Shown one piece after another: positions 44,735 through 53,252 of a DNA stretch of 64,000 nucleotides. Position 1 is the first letter of the stretch, and every line of letters starts with the position of its first letter. The stretch lies in assembly GCA_024169445.1 (NCBI GenBank), contig JALKFA010000001.1, positions 5,022,001 through 5,086,000 on the forward strand. The letters run 5' to 3'. A model generated the notes under the pieces. It was not told the origin of the DNA. It was given only the letters and a program-made list of their open reading frames with translations, and searched no databases. The translations under genes were made by a program, and so were the position numbers. The stretch comes from Buttiauxella agrestis ATCC 33320. Lineage in GTDB: Bacteria; Pseudomonadota; Gammaproteobacteria; Enterobacterales; Enterobacteriaceae.

Positions 44735-46042
44735 ATGAAGAAAATTAGTTTAACGAAGATGATCATACTAGGCCTTATATTAGGTATGATCGCAGGCGTG
44801 GCCATTAATAATATGGCATCGGCTGATGCGGCAAAATCGTATGCAGGCGATATTTCCATTTTTACCACCATATTCTTACGTATGGTAAAAATGATTATTG
44901 CACCATTAGTTATTTCTACTCTGGTGGTCGGCATTGCCAAAATGGGCGATGCTAAAACGCTGGGGCGTATATTCTCGAAAACGTTCTTCCTCTTTATTTG
45001 TGCCTCACTGCTCTCCATCGCACTGGGTCTGGTGATTGTTAATATCTTCCAGCCAGGTGCTGGCATTAACTTTGTACCGCACGATGTCGGAGCGTTATCA
45101 GCGGTTAAATCTGAACCGTTCACTCTGAAAGTGTTTATCTCGCACGCCGTACCAACCAGTATCGTCGATGCGATGGCTCGTAATGAAATCCTGCAAATTG
45201 TGGTGTTCTCGATTTTCCTCGGTTGCAGCCTGGCAGCAATCGGCGAGAAAGGCGAGGCAATCGTGAAAGTGCTCGATTCTCTGGTGCACGTCATGCTGAA
45301 GCTGACTGGCTATGTGATGCTGTTTGCGCCACTGACCGTTTTCGCAGCGATCTCGGGTTTGATTGCCGAACGTGGGCTGGGTGTGATGGTCAGCGCCGGT
45401 ATCTTCATGGGTGAGTTCTACCTGACCCTTGGGATGCTGTGGGCGATTCTGATTGGCCTTTCCACTATGCTCATCGGGCCGTGTATTGGCCGTCTGACCA
45501 AATCAATCCTCGAACCTGCCCTTCTGGCTTTCACCACTTCCAGCTCCGAAGCCGCTTTCCCTGGTACGCTCGATAAACTGGAGAAGTTTGGCGTTTCCTC
45601 GAAGATTGCCAGCTTCGTACTGCCAATCGGTTACTCCTTTAACCTCGTCGGCTCAATGGCTTACTGCTCTTTTGCCACTGTGTTTATCGCACAGGCCTGC
45701 AACATTGAACTGAGTATGGGCGAGCAGATCACCATGCTGTTGATCCTGATGCTGACCTCTAAAGGCATGGCCGGTGTACCACGTGCATCGATGGTGGTTA
45801 TCGCCGCAACACTCAACCAGTTCAATATTCCAGAAGCCGGTTTGATTCTGCTGATGGGTGTCGATCCGTTCCTCGATATGGGCCGTTCAGCGACTAACGT
45901 GATGAGTAACGCCATGGGTGCTGCGATTGTTGGCCGCTGGGAAGGTGAACACTTCGGTGAAGGTTGCCGTGGTGACGCTCCAGCCAAAACGCCTGGCTTA
46001 GAACACCCGGCGACTAAAGCATCTGAAGTGACCATGTACTGA
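44735..46042 (+). CDS. Dicarboxylate/amino acid:cation symporter (DAACS family), likely glutamate importer
   Basis: A 435-residue membrane transporter of the GltP/DctA fold. The first hydrophobic helix starts at residue 8. The hairpin-1 Ser-rich motif 'TTSSSEAAFPGTLDKL', 'LTSKGMAGVPRAS' of hairpin 2 and 'GVDPFLDMGRSATNVMSN' (the substrate/Na+ region) are all present. Start chosen at 44735 (GGAG 5 nt upstream); the upstream frame is noncoding leader. Placed between the methylaspartase pathway and a glutaminase, it probably imports glutamate, though a C4 dicarboxylate substrate is also possible. Confidence 0.9.
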   Translation: MKKISLTKMIILGLILGMIAGVAINNMASADAAKSYAGDISIFTTIFLRMVKMIIAPLVISTLVVGIAKMGDAKTLGRIFSKTFFLFICASLLSIALGLVIVNIFQPGAGINFVPHDVGALSAVKSEPFTLKVFISHAVPTSIVDAMARNEILQIVVFSIFLGCSLAAIGEKGEAIVKVLDSLVHVMLKLTGYVMLFAPLTVFAAISGLIAERGLGVMVSAGIFMGEFYLTLGMLWAILIGLSTMLIGPCIGRLTKSILEPALLAFTTSSSEAAFPGTLDKLEKFGVSSKIASFVLPIGYSFNLVGSMAYCSFATVFIAQACNIELSMGEQITMLLILMLTSKGMAGVPRASMVVIAATLNQFNIPEAGLILLMGVDPFLDMGRSATNVMSNAMGAAIVGRWEGEHFGEGCRGDAPAKTPGLEHPATKASEVTMY

Positions 46043-46047
46043 TATTC

Positions 46048-46073
46048 AAGGCCGACTTTCGTCGGCCTTTTTT
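46048..46073 (+). terminator. Rho-independent terminator after the transporter gene
   Basis: AAGGCCGAC-TTTC-GTCGGCC followed by TTTTTT: a compact perfect stem with a T-run, 6 bp after the transporter stop. Confidence 0.9.
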
Positions 46074-46097
46074 AACACAACAACACAGGGCTACAAC

Positions 46098-47099
46098 GTG
46101 AAAATAAAACTCTTAGCAGCAAGTGTGTTATCGCTCAGTTTCTTAGTCAGCACCACGACGCTGGCGCAAACTGCACCAGACTACGACGCACTCATCAAGC
46201 AAGCGCATCAAAAATATAAAAATAATAACGACGGAAAAGTCGCTGACTATATTCCGGCGCTTGCCACTTACAGCCCACAGAATTTTGCCATCACCATCGC
46301 CACGGTGGACGGCAAAATTTACCAGACAGGTGATGTCAAAAAAGCCTTCCCGATGGAGTCCCTGAGCAAGGTCTTCACCATGGCGCTCGCGATGGAACAG
46401 CACGGGCCAAAAGAGGTGCTGGATAAACTCGGTGCCAATGCCACCGGGCTGCCATTCAACTCCGGTTTAGCCGTGGAGTTGACCAAAGGCGCTCCAGAAA
46501 ATCCATTGGTCAATGCGGGAGCGATGAGCACCGTTAGCCTGGTTGAAGCCAAAGATAAAACCGACCGCTGGAACAAAATTCTCAACAACCTGAATGCGTG
46601 GGCGGATGCCTCGTTGACCGTCAACGAGCCGGTATTCAAATCTGAAATGGACACCAACCAGCACAATCAGGCGCTGGCGCAGTTAATGGAGTCCTATAAC
46701 AGTTTCTATGGCGATACCCGTGAAGCCGTAGAGATTTATACCCGTCAGTGTTCAGTGGATGTCACCACCGAGCAGCTCGCCAAAATGGGCGCGGTGCTCG
46801 CCAATAATGGCAAATCGCCTTACACCGGCAAGCAACTGTTAAACGAGAAATATGTCCCGCAGGTGTTAGCGGAAATGGCTATTGCCGGGCTTTATGACGG
46901 CAGCGGCAAGTGGCTTTACACCGTAGGCCTTCCGGCGAAAAGCGGTGTCGGCGGCGGCATGGTCGCCGTGGTGCCGGGGAAATATGCCATCGCCGTGTAC
47001 TCTCCGCCGCTTGATTCCGCGGGCAACAGCGTTCGCGCCCAGCAAACCATTGAGTATGTTGCGCAAGCGACACAATCCAATCTCTTTTTAGCGAAGTAA
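46098..47099 (+). CDS. Exported glutaminase
   Basis: A 333-residue glutaminase of the serine-dependent beta-lactamase-like fold. Unlike the cytoplasmic E. coli enzymes it begins with a clear signal peptide (K-rich start, hydrophobic core residues 4-22, cleavage after 'TLAQ' region). The Ser-x-x-Lys catalytic motif is 'MESLSKVFTM', followed by 'NPLVNAGAMSTVSL', 'YNSFYGDTREAVEIYTRQCSVDVTTEQLA' and 'GLPAKSGVGGGMVAVVPG'. GTG start with AGGG upstream. It would release glutamate from glutamine in the periplasm for the adjacent transporter. Confidence 0.9.
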   Translation: MKIKLLAASVLSLSFLVSTTTLAQTAPDYDALIKQAHQKYKNNNDGKVADYIPALATYSPQNFAITIATVDGKIYQTGDVKKAFPMESLSKVFTMALAMEQHGPKEVLDKLGANATGLPFNSGLAVELTKGAPENPLVNAGAMSTVSLVEAKDKTDRWNKILNNLNAWADASLTVNEPVFKSEMDTNQHNQALAQLMESYNSFYGDTREAVEIYTRQCSVDVTTEQLAKMGAVLANNGKSPYTGKQLLNEKYVPQVLAEMAIAGLYDGSGKWLYTVGLPAKSGVGGGMVAVVPGKYAIAVYSPPLDSAGNSVRAQQTIEYVAQATQSNLFLAK

Positions 47100-47110
47100 G
47101 CCCGAAGAAA

Positions 47111-47132
47111 AGGGCATCGCACCAGATGCCCT
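47111..47132 (+). terminator. Stem-loop after the glutaminase gene
   Basis: AGGGCATC-GCACCA-GATGCCCT, an 8-bp perfect stem 12 bp after the glutaminase stop. It is followed by TCATT rather than a T-run. Confidence 0.6.
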
Positions 47133-47162
47133 TCATTAATGACTGATAAGTGAGAAGTCGAC

Positions 47163-48815
47163 ATGTCTAAACCATTTGCCTGGCAGGAACCGTTTTTACA
47201 AAGCAAAGATAATACGGAATATACATTGCTCAGCGGCCAACACATTACGGTGACGGAGCTGGACGGTGAAGAGGTCATCAAAGTTGCCCCTGAGGCCTTA
47301 ACGCTACTGGCGCAGCATGCTTTTTACGAAGCGTCGTTTTTCCTGCGTGCTGCCCATCTCAAGCAGATTGCCAGCATCCTGCACGACCCACAGGCCAGTG
47401 ATAATGATAAATACGTTGCGCTGCAACTGTTACGCAACGCGGAAGTGTCGGCGAAAGGTGTGCTGCCAAATTGCCAGGATACCGGGACAGCTACCATTGT
47501 GGCGAGTAAAGGTCAGTCTATCTGGACCGGCGGCGACGATGCTGAAGCCTTAAGTAAAGGCATCTACACCACCTTCCAGGAGAATAATCTGCGCTACTCG
47601 CAGAATGCGCCGCTGGACATGTACACCGAGGTCAACACTCAGACCAACCTGCCTGCGCAGATTGATATTAGCGCCACACCTGGCAATGAATATCGTTTCC
47701 TGTTCGTCAACAAAGGCGGTGGCTCTGCCAACAAAGCGGCGCTATTCCAGGAAACAAAATCTATTCTCCAGCCTGAAAAGCTGACCGCCTTCCTGATTGA
47801 AAAAATGAAGTCGCTGGGTACCGCCGCCTGCCCTCCTTACCATATCGCGTTTGTGGTGGGCGGGTTGTCGGCCGACCAGTCACTGAAAGTCGCCAAACTG
47901 GCTTCGACCAAGTATTACGACAATCTGCCAACCGAGGGGAATGAACTCGGCCAGGCATTCCGCGACACGGCACTGGAAACCGCGTTACTCAATGCCAGCC
48001 GTGAATTTGGCATCGGCGCGCAGTTTGGCGGCAAATACTTCGCCCATGATATCCGGGTTATCCGTCTGCCACGCCACGGCGGTTCCTGCCCAATCGCGAT
48101 GGCGCTGTCCTGTTCTGCCGACCGTAATATTAAAGGCAAGATCAATAAGCAGGGAATCTGGCTGGAAAAACTCGAGCACAATCCAGGCAAATTTATTCCG
48201 GATTCTCAGCGTACAGAGAATAGCGCCCAGACGGTGCAACTCGACCTGAACCGCCCACTGAAAGAGATTATGGCCGACTTGTCTAAGCTGCCGATTGGCA
48301 CACGTGTGTCGTTAAGCGGCTCCATCGTGGTCGCCCGCGACATTGCCCATGCTGAAATCAAAGCGCGGCTGGACAAGGGCGAAGCGATGCCCGACTACAT
48401 GAAAAACCATATCGTCTATTACGCGGGCCCTGCCAAAACGCCGGACAACCAGCCGTGTGGTTCGCTCGGGCCGACCACTGGCGGGCGCATGGATGGTTAT
48501 GTTGACCAGTTCCAGGCAGCAGGTGGCAGCCTGGTCATGCTTTCGAAAGGTAACCGCAGCCAGCAAGTGACCGATGCCTGCCTCAAACATGGTGGTTTTA
48601 ACCTCGGGAGTATCGGTGGCGCGGCGGCATTACTGGCGCAGCAATATGTGAAAAGCCTGCGCTGCCTTGAGTACCCTGAACTGGGCATGGAAGCGGTGTG
48701 GATGATGGAAGTGAAAAACCTGCCGGCTTTTGTTCTGGTCGACGATAAAGGCAATAACTTCTTTGAACAGTTTGAGCAAAAGCAAAGTTGCGCATCTTGC
48801 CCTGCAAAGCATTAA
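47163..48815 (+). CDS. Class I (Fe-S) fumarate hydratase, likely mesaconase
   Basis: A 550-residue FumA/FumB-type hydratase. It carries the conserved cysteine regions for the [4Fe-4S] cluster: '[10 protein letters not shown]' (C104), '[16 protein letters not shown]' (C224) and '[18 protein letters not shown]' (C310/C318); '[14 protein letters not shown]' and '[16 protein letters not shown]' are also present. E. coli FumA hydrates mesaconate as well as fumarate, so in this operon it would turn methylaspartase-derived mesaconate into (S)-citramalate. The mesaconase role is inferred from context; the enzyme family is certain. Confidence 0.93.
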   Translation: MSKPFAWQEPFLQSKDNTEYTLLSGQHITVTELDGEEVIKVAPEALTLLAQHAFYEASFFLRAAHLKQIASILHDPQASDNDKYVALQLLRNAEVSAKGVLPNCQDTGTATIVASKGQSIWTGGDDAEALSKGIYTTFQENNLRYSQNAPLDMYTEVNTQTNLPAQIDISATPGNEYRFLFVNKGGGSANKAALFQETKSILQPEKLTAFLIEKMKSLGTAACPPYHIAFVVGGLSADQSLKVAKLASTKYYDNLPTEGNELGQAFRDTALETALLNASREFGIGAQFGGKYFAHDIRVIRLPRHGGSCPIAMALSCSADRNIKGKINKQGIWLEKLEHNPGKFIPDSQRTENSAQTVQLDLNRPLKEIMADLSKLPIGTRVSLSGSIVVARDIAHAEIKARLDKGEAMPDYMKNHIVYYAGPAKTPDNQPCGSLGPTTGGRMDGYVDQFQAAGGSLVMLSKGNRSQQVTDACLKHGGFNLGSIGGAAALLAQQYVKSLRCLEYPELGMEAVWMMEVKNLPAFVLVDDKGNNFFEQFEQKQSCASCPAKH

Positions 48816-48824
48816 GGAGCGTTT

Positions 48825-49427
48825 ATGGAAACGCGAACCAATACTGAACGCCATCGTCAGCGCCAGCAAAAGATCAAAGAGCGGGTAGATAGCCGTGTGG
48901 CGGCGGCAACCGAAAGGAAAGGTATCCTGATTGTTTTTACCGGCAACGGAAAAGGAAAATCGACCGCAGCCTTTGGGACAGTGACGCGCGCTATCGGCCA
49001 TGGCAAAACCGTCGGGGTCGCGCAATTCATTAAAGGCCAGTGGGATAATGGTGAATACAACACGCTGCATCAGCACAATGTTGAATTCCACATTATGGGC
49101 ACCGGTTTTACCTGGGAAACCCAGAATAGAGAAGAAGATATCCAGGCTGCTCTCGCGGTCTGGCAGGAAAGTAAGCGCATGCTCGCCGATGCGCGTTACG
49201 ACCTGGTGGTACTCGATGAACTCACCTATATGCTGGCTTATCACTACCTGGATATTCAGGAGGTTATTTCATCGATAGCGAATCGCCCCGCCCATCAAAG
49301 TGTGGTGGTGACCGGGCGCGGTTGTCACAGCCAGTTGCTGGATATTGCTGATACCGTCAGTGAAATCCGACCGGTAAAACATGCCTTTGATAGCGGGATT
49401 CAGGCTCAATCTGGTATTGACTGGTAA
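48825..49427 (+). CDS. btuR: Cob(I)alamin adenosyltransferase (BtuR/CobO)
   Basis: A 200-residue ATP:corrinoid adenosyltransferase. The P-loop 'FTGNGKGKSTAAFGTVTRAIGHG' lies near residues 38-60, with 'QFIKGQWDNGE', 'YDLVVLDELTYML' and 'VVVTGRGCHSQLLDIAD'. It makes adenosylcobalamin, the glutamate mutase cofactor, so its place at the end of this operon (9 bp after the fumarase) is functionally logical. Enterobacteria usually carry another btuR near trp or cob genes, so this may be a dedicated paralogue. Confidence 0.94.
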   Translation: METRTNTERHRQRQQKIKERVDSRVAAATERKGILIVFTGNGKGKSTAAFGTVTRAIGHGKTVGVAQFIKGQWDNGEYNTLHQHNVEFHIMGTGFTWETQNREEDIQAALAVWQESKRMLADARYDLVVLDELTYMLAYHYLDIQEVISSIANRPAHQSVVVTGRGCHSQLLDIADTVSEIRPVKHAFDSGIQAQSGIDW

Positions 49428-49430
49428 GGT

Positions 49431-49458
49431 ATGCCGCCTGGTGAAAACCGGGCGGCAT
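49431..49458. terminator. Bidirectional stem-loop between btuR and the LysR gene
   Basis: ATGCCGCC (49431-49438) pairs with GGCGGCAT (49451-49458) between convergent stops. No T-run on either side. Confidence 0.6.
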
Positions 49459-49464
49459 CATCAA

Positions 49465-50370
49465 TCAGGCTGGCTCAGATATCAGTGATTTTTCCAGTAA
49501 CCAGGCGCGAAGAATCTGCAAATGTCGGGACTCAGCTTTTTCTGCCCGCCATGTCAAAATGAAGCGGTTCCCGGTACGAATAGGAACATCACAAGGAATG
49601 ACCATTTCACCGCTGTCCAGATCGCGCTGAATAGCAAAACGAGGTAATAATGCGGTTCCCAGATTTGAGCGTACCGCCGCAATCAACATCGAGAGCAAGT
49701 CAAAGCGCGGGCCTTTGTTCACCAGCGGGCTGTTAACATCCGACAGCGCAAACCACTCTTGCCAACCGGTGGTGCGGGTACTTTGATGCAACAAAGGAAA
49801 TTCATTCAGCAAGTCATCGACAGCGAATTTTTGATCAGGTCGGGATAACAGGCTTCTGCTACAAACGGGCAAAATCTCCTCTTCAAATAAATATTCCATT
49901 CCAGACCATGGTGTACAAAAATCTTCGCGCATAATAGCGGCGTCATAATCATTGTTTAGAAAATCGCCGATATTAGCCAGTGAATGAATATTGACCGTAA
50001 TATCGGGATTTAATTTATTGAACTCGCGTAAATTGGGAATCAACCAATGAGTGCTTAATGTCGGATTGACGGCTAACTCAATAGCCTGAACCGCAGGTTG
50101 CCAGGCCATTATCGAATGAGTATCACGCTCAAGTTTATTTAGCGTTTCTTTAACAATGTTCAGATAGTGCTTACCTGCCGCATTTAAATGAATACGTTTT
50201 TTTGCATGGTCAAATAATGCAGTATGCAGAAAATCCTCCAACGCGTTTACTTGTCTGAACACAGCGCTCTGTGTCAAAGCCAACTCTTCTGCTGCCCGAG
50301 TATAACTTTCGTGACGTGCCACCACTTCAAACGTCACCAGCAATTCGGTCTTCGGTATTTTTCCTCTCAT
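49465..50370 (-). CDS. LysR-family regulator (GcvA-like), probable regulator of the glutamate operon
   Basis: A 301-residue LysR-type regulator. The N-terminal winged HTH is at residues ~7-65 ('LLVTFEVVARHESYTRAAEELALTQSAVFRQVNALEDFL'), followed by a substrate-binding domain ('VNPTLSTHWLIPNLREF', 'DYDAAIMREDF'). The ATG at 50370 with GGAAGG upstream is preferred to longer starts at 50382 and 50433. Lying at the end of the glutamate-mutase operon on the opposite strand, it is the natural candidate for its regulator, but LysR genes usually sit divergent from targets, so this is uncertain. Confidence 0.88.
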   Translation of the reverse strand: MRGKIPKTELLVTFEVVARHESYTRAAEELALTQSAVFRQVNALEDFLHTALFDHAKKRIHLNAAGKHYLNIVKETLNKLERDTHSIMAWQPAVQAIELAVNPTLSTHWLIPNLREFNKLNPDITVNIHSLANIGDFLNNDYDAAIMREDFCTPWSGMEYLFEEEILPVCSRSLLSRPDQKFAVDDLLNEFPLLHQSTRTTGWQEWFALSDVNSPLVNKGPRFDLLSMLIAAVRSNLGTALLPRFAIQRDLDSGEMVIPCDVPIRTGNRFILTWRAEKAESRHLQILRAWLLEKSLISEPA

Positions 50371-50921
50371 CGTGCCTTCCATTTGCAGTGAACTAAAATA
50401 GTTTAGGGATGAAATTATCTTTCTCAACCCCATAAGGACTGACGCAAGATAATTCTCATCTCATTGCTGTTTTTTTCATCTTTTGCTTCAGCCTGGCCGT
50501 ATAACCTTTATATCCGGTTAATATGTTAATAGCATGTTTATTATTCTTGAGAATAAAGGTGAAGTGAGTCATTATTTTACCAGACCCATATCGGTGACTC
50601 TGTGTTCATTTGTTTTATTTCTAAACGAAATAAAAACGCGCCACAGAGCTTCTATAAAGCTTTCCATTTTTAATAAAACCTTTTTCCAAAAAAATATCTG
50701 AGGATTATTGATAAACACAGGTGTATTAGTATAAAGGTTCTTTTGCTGGATTAATGAGCGCCATGTTAAAGAAGGCAAAAATCACGTTGAAAAGTGTGGA
50801 AAAAAAGACAAACCTATTCCCTGGTCGGATAAGCGCAGCACCGTCCGAAAAACAGGCTAAAATGGTGGATGACGCTATCGCTTATCCACCCTACAACACC
50901 ACTTTAGTGACCTTTTTCCCG
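50371..50921. other. Intergenic stretch with a BIME
   Basis: No convincing gene. It contains the LysR promoter region and a BIME pair at about 50824-50897 ('GTCGGATAAGCGCAGCACCG' and 'GGTGGATGACGCTATCGC'). A 68-codon - strand frame at 50572-50778 lacks family similarity. Confidence 0.6.
50824..50897. repeat. BIME (REP pair)
   Basis: Two REP-like palindromes in the gap between the LysR gene and the DUF3828 gene, with the same GATAAGCG / GGATGACGC cores as the arrays at 35 kb and 63.5 kb. Confidence 0.7.
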
Positions 50922-51368
50922 CTACTTCACGTTTTCATTTCTCAGTATGGTCTGGCCTGCAACAGACTGGATTTTCCAGGTTCCGGCTTCCTTTACCATG
51001 CAGTCAATAACGGTGTGTTGCTGTTTTTTGCCGTAGGAAACATAAATGTTGAAGCAAACGGGGTCATAGTCACTGGATACTACGGTGACGTTCGTCGGCC
51101 AGTCTTCGCCAAAATCCTGGGCGCGAATAAAAAAGTCGGCGTCGTAAAATTCAGCTTCGTTACCGATGGCTGAACGTAGTTTTTCCAGCGTGCTTTTAGT
51201 CACATATTTATCAATATCATGGCCATCGGTAAGAGGATTTTTATTCTGACTGATTTGTTGCAGGTACCATTGGTTGAATTCCTGTGCCAGTTTAATAGGC
51301 TGGTCGTAATCGCTGGCGGCGAGCGTTGAAGTGGAGACCAACAGCATGAAAGCGGTTAAAATTTTCAT
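50922..51368 (-). CDS. Exported DUF3828-family protein
   Basis: A 148-residue protein with a signal peptide (hydrophobic residues 4-17, predicted cleavage after 'LAA'). The region 'LTDGHDIDKYVTKSTLEKLRSAIG', 'YDADFFIRAQDFGEDWPTNVTV' and 'WKIQSV' resembles DUF3828 periplasmic proteins. Function unknown; single-gene unit flanked by REP elements. Confidence 0.7.
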   Translation of the reverse strand: MKILTAFMLLVSTSTLAASDYDQPIKLAQEFNQWYLQQISQNKNPLTDGHDIDKYVTKSTLEKLRSAIGNEAEFYDADFFIRAQDFGEDWPTNVTVVSSDYDPVCFNIYVSYGKKQQHTVIDCMVKEAGTWKIQSVAGQTILRNENVK

Positions 51369-51440
51369 TCTGAGTACCTTTAATCAAACTTTGGTGTCGT
51401 TCGGGAAAGCATAGCTTCACCCGACATCGCTGGGGTAAAC

Positions 51441-51472
51441 GGTGGATGTCGCTCGCGCTTATCCGCCCTACA
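51441..51472. repeat. Single REP element
   Basis: GGTGGATGTCGCTCGCGCTT-ATCCGCCCTAC, a REP-type palindrome, in the gap before the RIO kinase gene. Confidence 0.6.
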
Positions 51473-51604
51473 ATTGCAGACAAGCAAATGAATACAGACA
51501 GTTACGTTAACTTTCCGTTTCCGTGGCAAATATTGTCCACTTTTTCTGCTATCGCCGTCTGTGTTATTGATACGAAAAATGGCTGAAATAAGGTATAAAG
51601 CCGC

Positions 51605-52465
51605 ATGAAAATCCCAAACAGACTCCAACCGCTGGTTGATGATGGCCTGATCGACGATGTACTTCAGCGCCTGAAAAGTGGCAAAGAAGCCGACGTCTAC
51701 ACCGTTTTATGCGGTGACAAGATCCAATGCGCCAAAGTGTACAAAGAAGCTATGCAGCGTAGCTTTAAGCAAGCTGTGCAGTATCAGGAAGGGCGCAAAG
51801 TCCGCAATTCTCGCAACACCCGTGCCATGCAGAAAGGCTCAAAGTTCGGACGCAAGCAACAAGAAGAAACCTGGCAAATGGCTGAGGTGGAAGCGTTGTT
51901 CCGCCTGGCAAACGCCGGGGTGCGCGTGCCGCAGCCATATATGTGTATTGATGGCGTGTTATTGATGGAACTGGTCACCGATGCTGAAGGTTTGGTGGCT
52001 CCACGTCTGAGCGATGTGGCGATGAGCGAAGAAAGTGCGCTGGCTGATTTCGAAACCATGATCCGCAATATCGTACGCATGTTGTGTGCGGGCCTGGTGC
52101 ATGGCGATTTATCGGAGTTTAACGTACTGCAAGACGCGCAAGGGCCGGTGATTATCGACTTGCCACAAGCGGTGGACGCCGCAGCAAACAACCATGCTGA
52201 ATCCATGTTTGAACGTGATGTGAATAACATCACCGAATATTACGGCCAGTTCGCCCCGCAATTACTGCAAACACGCTATGCGAAAGAGATCTGGGCGTTA
52301 TATGAAGACGGAAAATTAACCCCAGAAACACCGCTAACGGGGCTATTCGTCGAAGAAGCTCATGATGTGGATATGGGTTCACTGATTGATGAAATTATTG
52401 CTGCGGAGGATGAGTTTTACGACCGTCAACGCGCAGCCAAAGAGCGCGACCAGCAATACGAATAA
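51605..52465 (+). CDS. RIO1-type serine protein kinase
   Basis: A 286-residue protein of the bacterial RIO1-like (PA4780-type) kinase family. The nucleotide loop is 'LKSGKEADVYTV' (about residues 24-35), the catalytic loop 'GLVHGDLSEFNVL' and the metal-binding loop 'PVIIDLPQAVD'. It has the 'RSFKQAVQYQEGRKVRNSRNTRAM' insertion characteristic of RIO kinases. RIO kinases act in ribosome maturation in archaea and eukaryotes; the bacterial role is poorly known. Monocistronic, followed by an ERIC element and a terminator. Confidence 0.88.
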   Translation: MKIPNRLQPLVDDGLIDDVLQRLKSGKEADVYTVLCGDKIQCAKVYKEAMQRSFKQAVQYQEGRKVRNSRNTRAMQKGSKFGRKQQEETWQMAEVEALFRLANAGVRVPQPYMCIDGVLLMELVTDAEGLVAPRLSDVAMSEESALADFETMIRNIVRMLCAGLVHGDLSEFNVLQDAQGPVIIDLPQAVDAAANNHAESMFERDVNNITEYYGQFAPQLLQTRYAKEIWALYEDGKLTPETPLTGLFVEEAHDVDMGSLIDEIIAAEDEFYDRQRAAKERDQQYE

Positions 52466-52471
52466 TCACCT

Positions 52472-52671
52472 TATACCCTAAATAATTCGAGTTGCAGGTA
52501 GGCGGCAAGGGAGCTACAAATCTGTCTGGAACAGATTTGAACAGCGCTTGCGCTGGCCCGAAGGGTGAGCCTCATGGACTAGGCTCATAATCCCCAGGAG
52601 CTTACTTGAGTAAGTGACTGGGGTTTGTGAGTGCAGCCAACAACGCTGCAACTTGAAGTATGACGGGTATA
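52472..52671. repeat. ERIC element with ~73-bp insertion (200 bp)
   Basis: Bounded by TATACCC and GGGTATA. It contains the ERIC core ('ATCCCCAGGAGCTTACTTGA' then 'GTAAGTGACTGGGGT'), the same core used for ERIC primers, and the 'TTCGAGTTGCAGG' and 'CTGCAACTTGAAGTATGACG' arms. It is 73 bp longer than the standard 127 bp copy at 61402 because of an internal segment around 52514-52590. Located 6 bp after the RIO kinase stop. Confidence 0.9.
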
Positions 52672-52680
52672 GAAAATTAA

Positions 52681-52716
52681 AGGCCCGCATAGCGAAAGTT
52701 ATGTGGGCTTTTTTTT
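52681..52716 (+). terminator. Rho-independent terminator after the RIO kinase/ERIC
   Basis: GCCCGCATA-GCGAAAGT-TATGTGGGC followed by TTTTTTTT, a stem with a single G-T pair and a strong T-run. Confidence 0.88.
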
Positions 52717-52825
52717 CGCCAAAAGTAAAATGCCTGTAACCCAATATTTTATTGATTCCAATTTCAAAAAATTGAATATCACAGGCAGTAGTAAGCTCAT
52801 TAATTAATAAGTCTACACAAGGGCA

Positions 52826-53074
52826 TTACTTTGTTTCAGGCAAGTTTTCAGCAATGCGCTTCAGGTATTCGTTATTTTTGAAGGCGATCATGATCAATTC
52901 GAAACCGACGCGTACAGCTAAAATACCAAACACCAGTCCAAAGATACCAGCCAGTGCCTGCCCTAGAAAAATCGTTGTAGCAGCAGAGATAACGATTGAA
53001 ATGATGCTTAACCAGTACAGTACAACCAGAAGTTTTGGAGTGATCAAAGTGTCAAAAAAGAAGATGTTTTTCAT
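52826..53074 (-). CDS. DUF4282 membrane protein
   Basis: An 82-residue protein with two hydrophobic segments (about residues 14-35 and 38-65) and the 'FFDTLITPKLLVVLYWLSII' start and 'RVGFELIMIAFKNNEYLKRI' end characteristic of DUF4282. Probably an inner-membrane protein; function unknown. Isolated gene. Confidence 0.78.
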   Translation of the reverse strand: MKNIFFFDTLITPKLLVVLYWLSIISIVISAATTIFLGQALAGIFGLVFGILAVRVGFELIMIAFKNNEYLKRIAENLPETK

Positions 53075-53225
53075 GTTATTCCATTATGTGTTCTAAAAAC
53101 TGTGGGTATATTTCAGTCCATCTGAAACGTGTCCAGTATATTCTTACGCTGGACTACCACCAACACATATCAATAACAAATACTCTGAAAAGCATGATAC
53201 CTATAAATATTAGTAGGGTAATTCA

Positions 53226-53244
53226 GGCGGGCTGTTCACCCGCC
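53226..53244 (-). terminator. Stem-loop after the biotin carboxylase gene
   Basis: GGCGGG-CTGTTCA-CCCGCC immediately beyond the stop of the last gene of the pxp-type operon. A T-run is weak on the - strand. Confidence 0.45.
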
Positions 53245-53252
53245 GTAAGATT

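Noticed and set aside
50572-50778. 68-codon - strand frame
   Set aside because: No ribosome-binding site or recognised family; lies in AT-rich intergenic sequence.
50754-51173. 139-codon + strand frame across a BIME and the DUF3828 gene
   Set aside because: It is antisense to a gene with a signal peptide and family similarity, and its first part is REP sequence.
52514-52744. 76-codon - strand frame
   Set aside because: Translation of the ERIC element and adjoining terminator.
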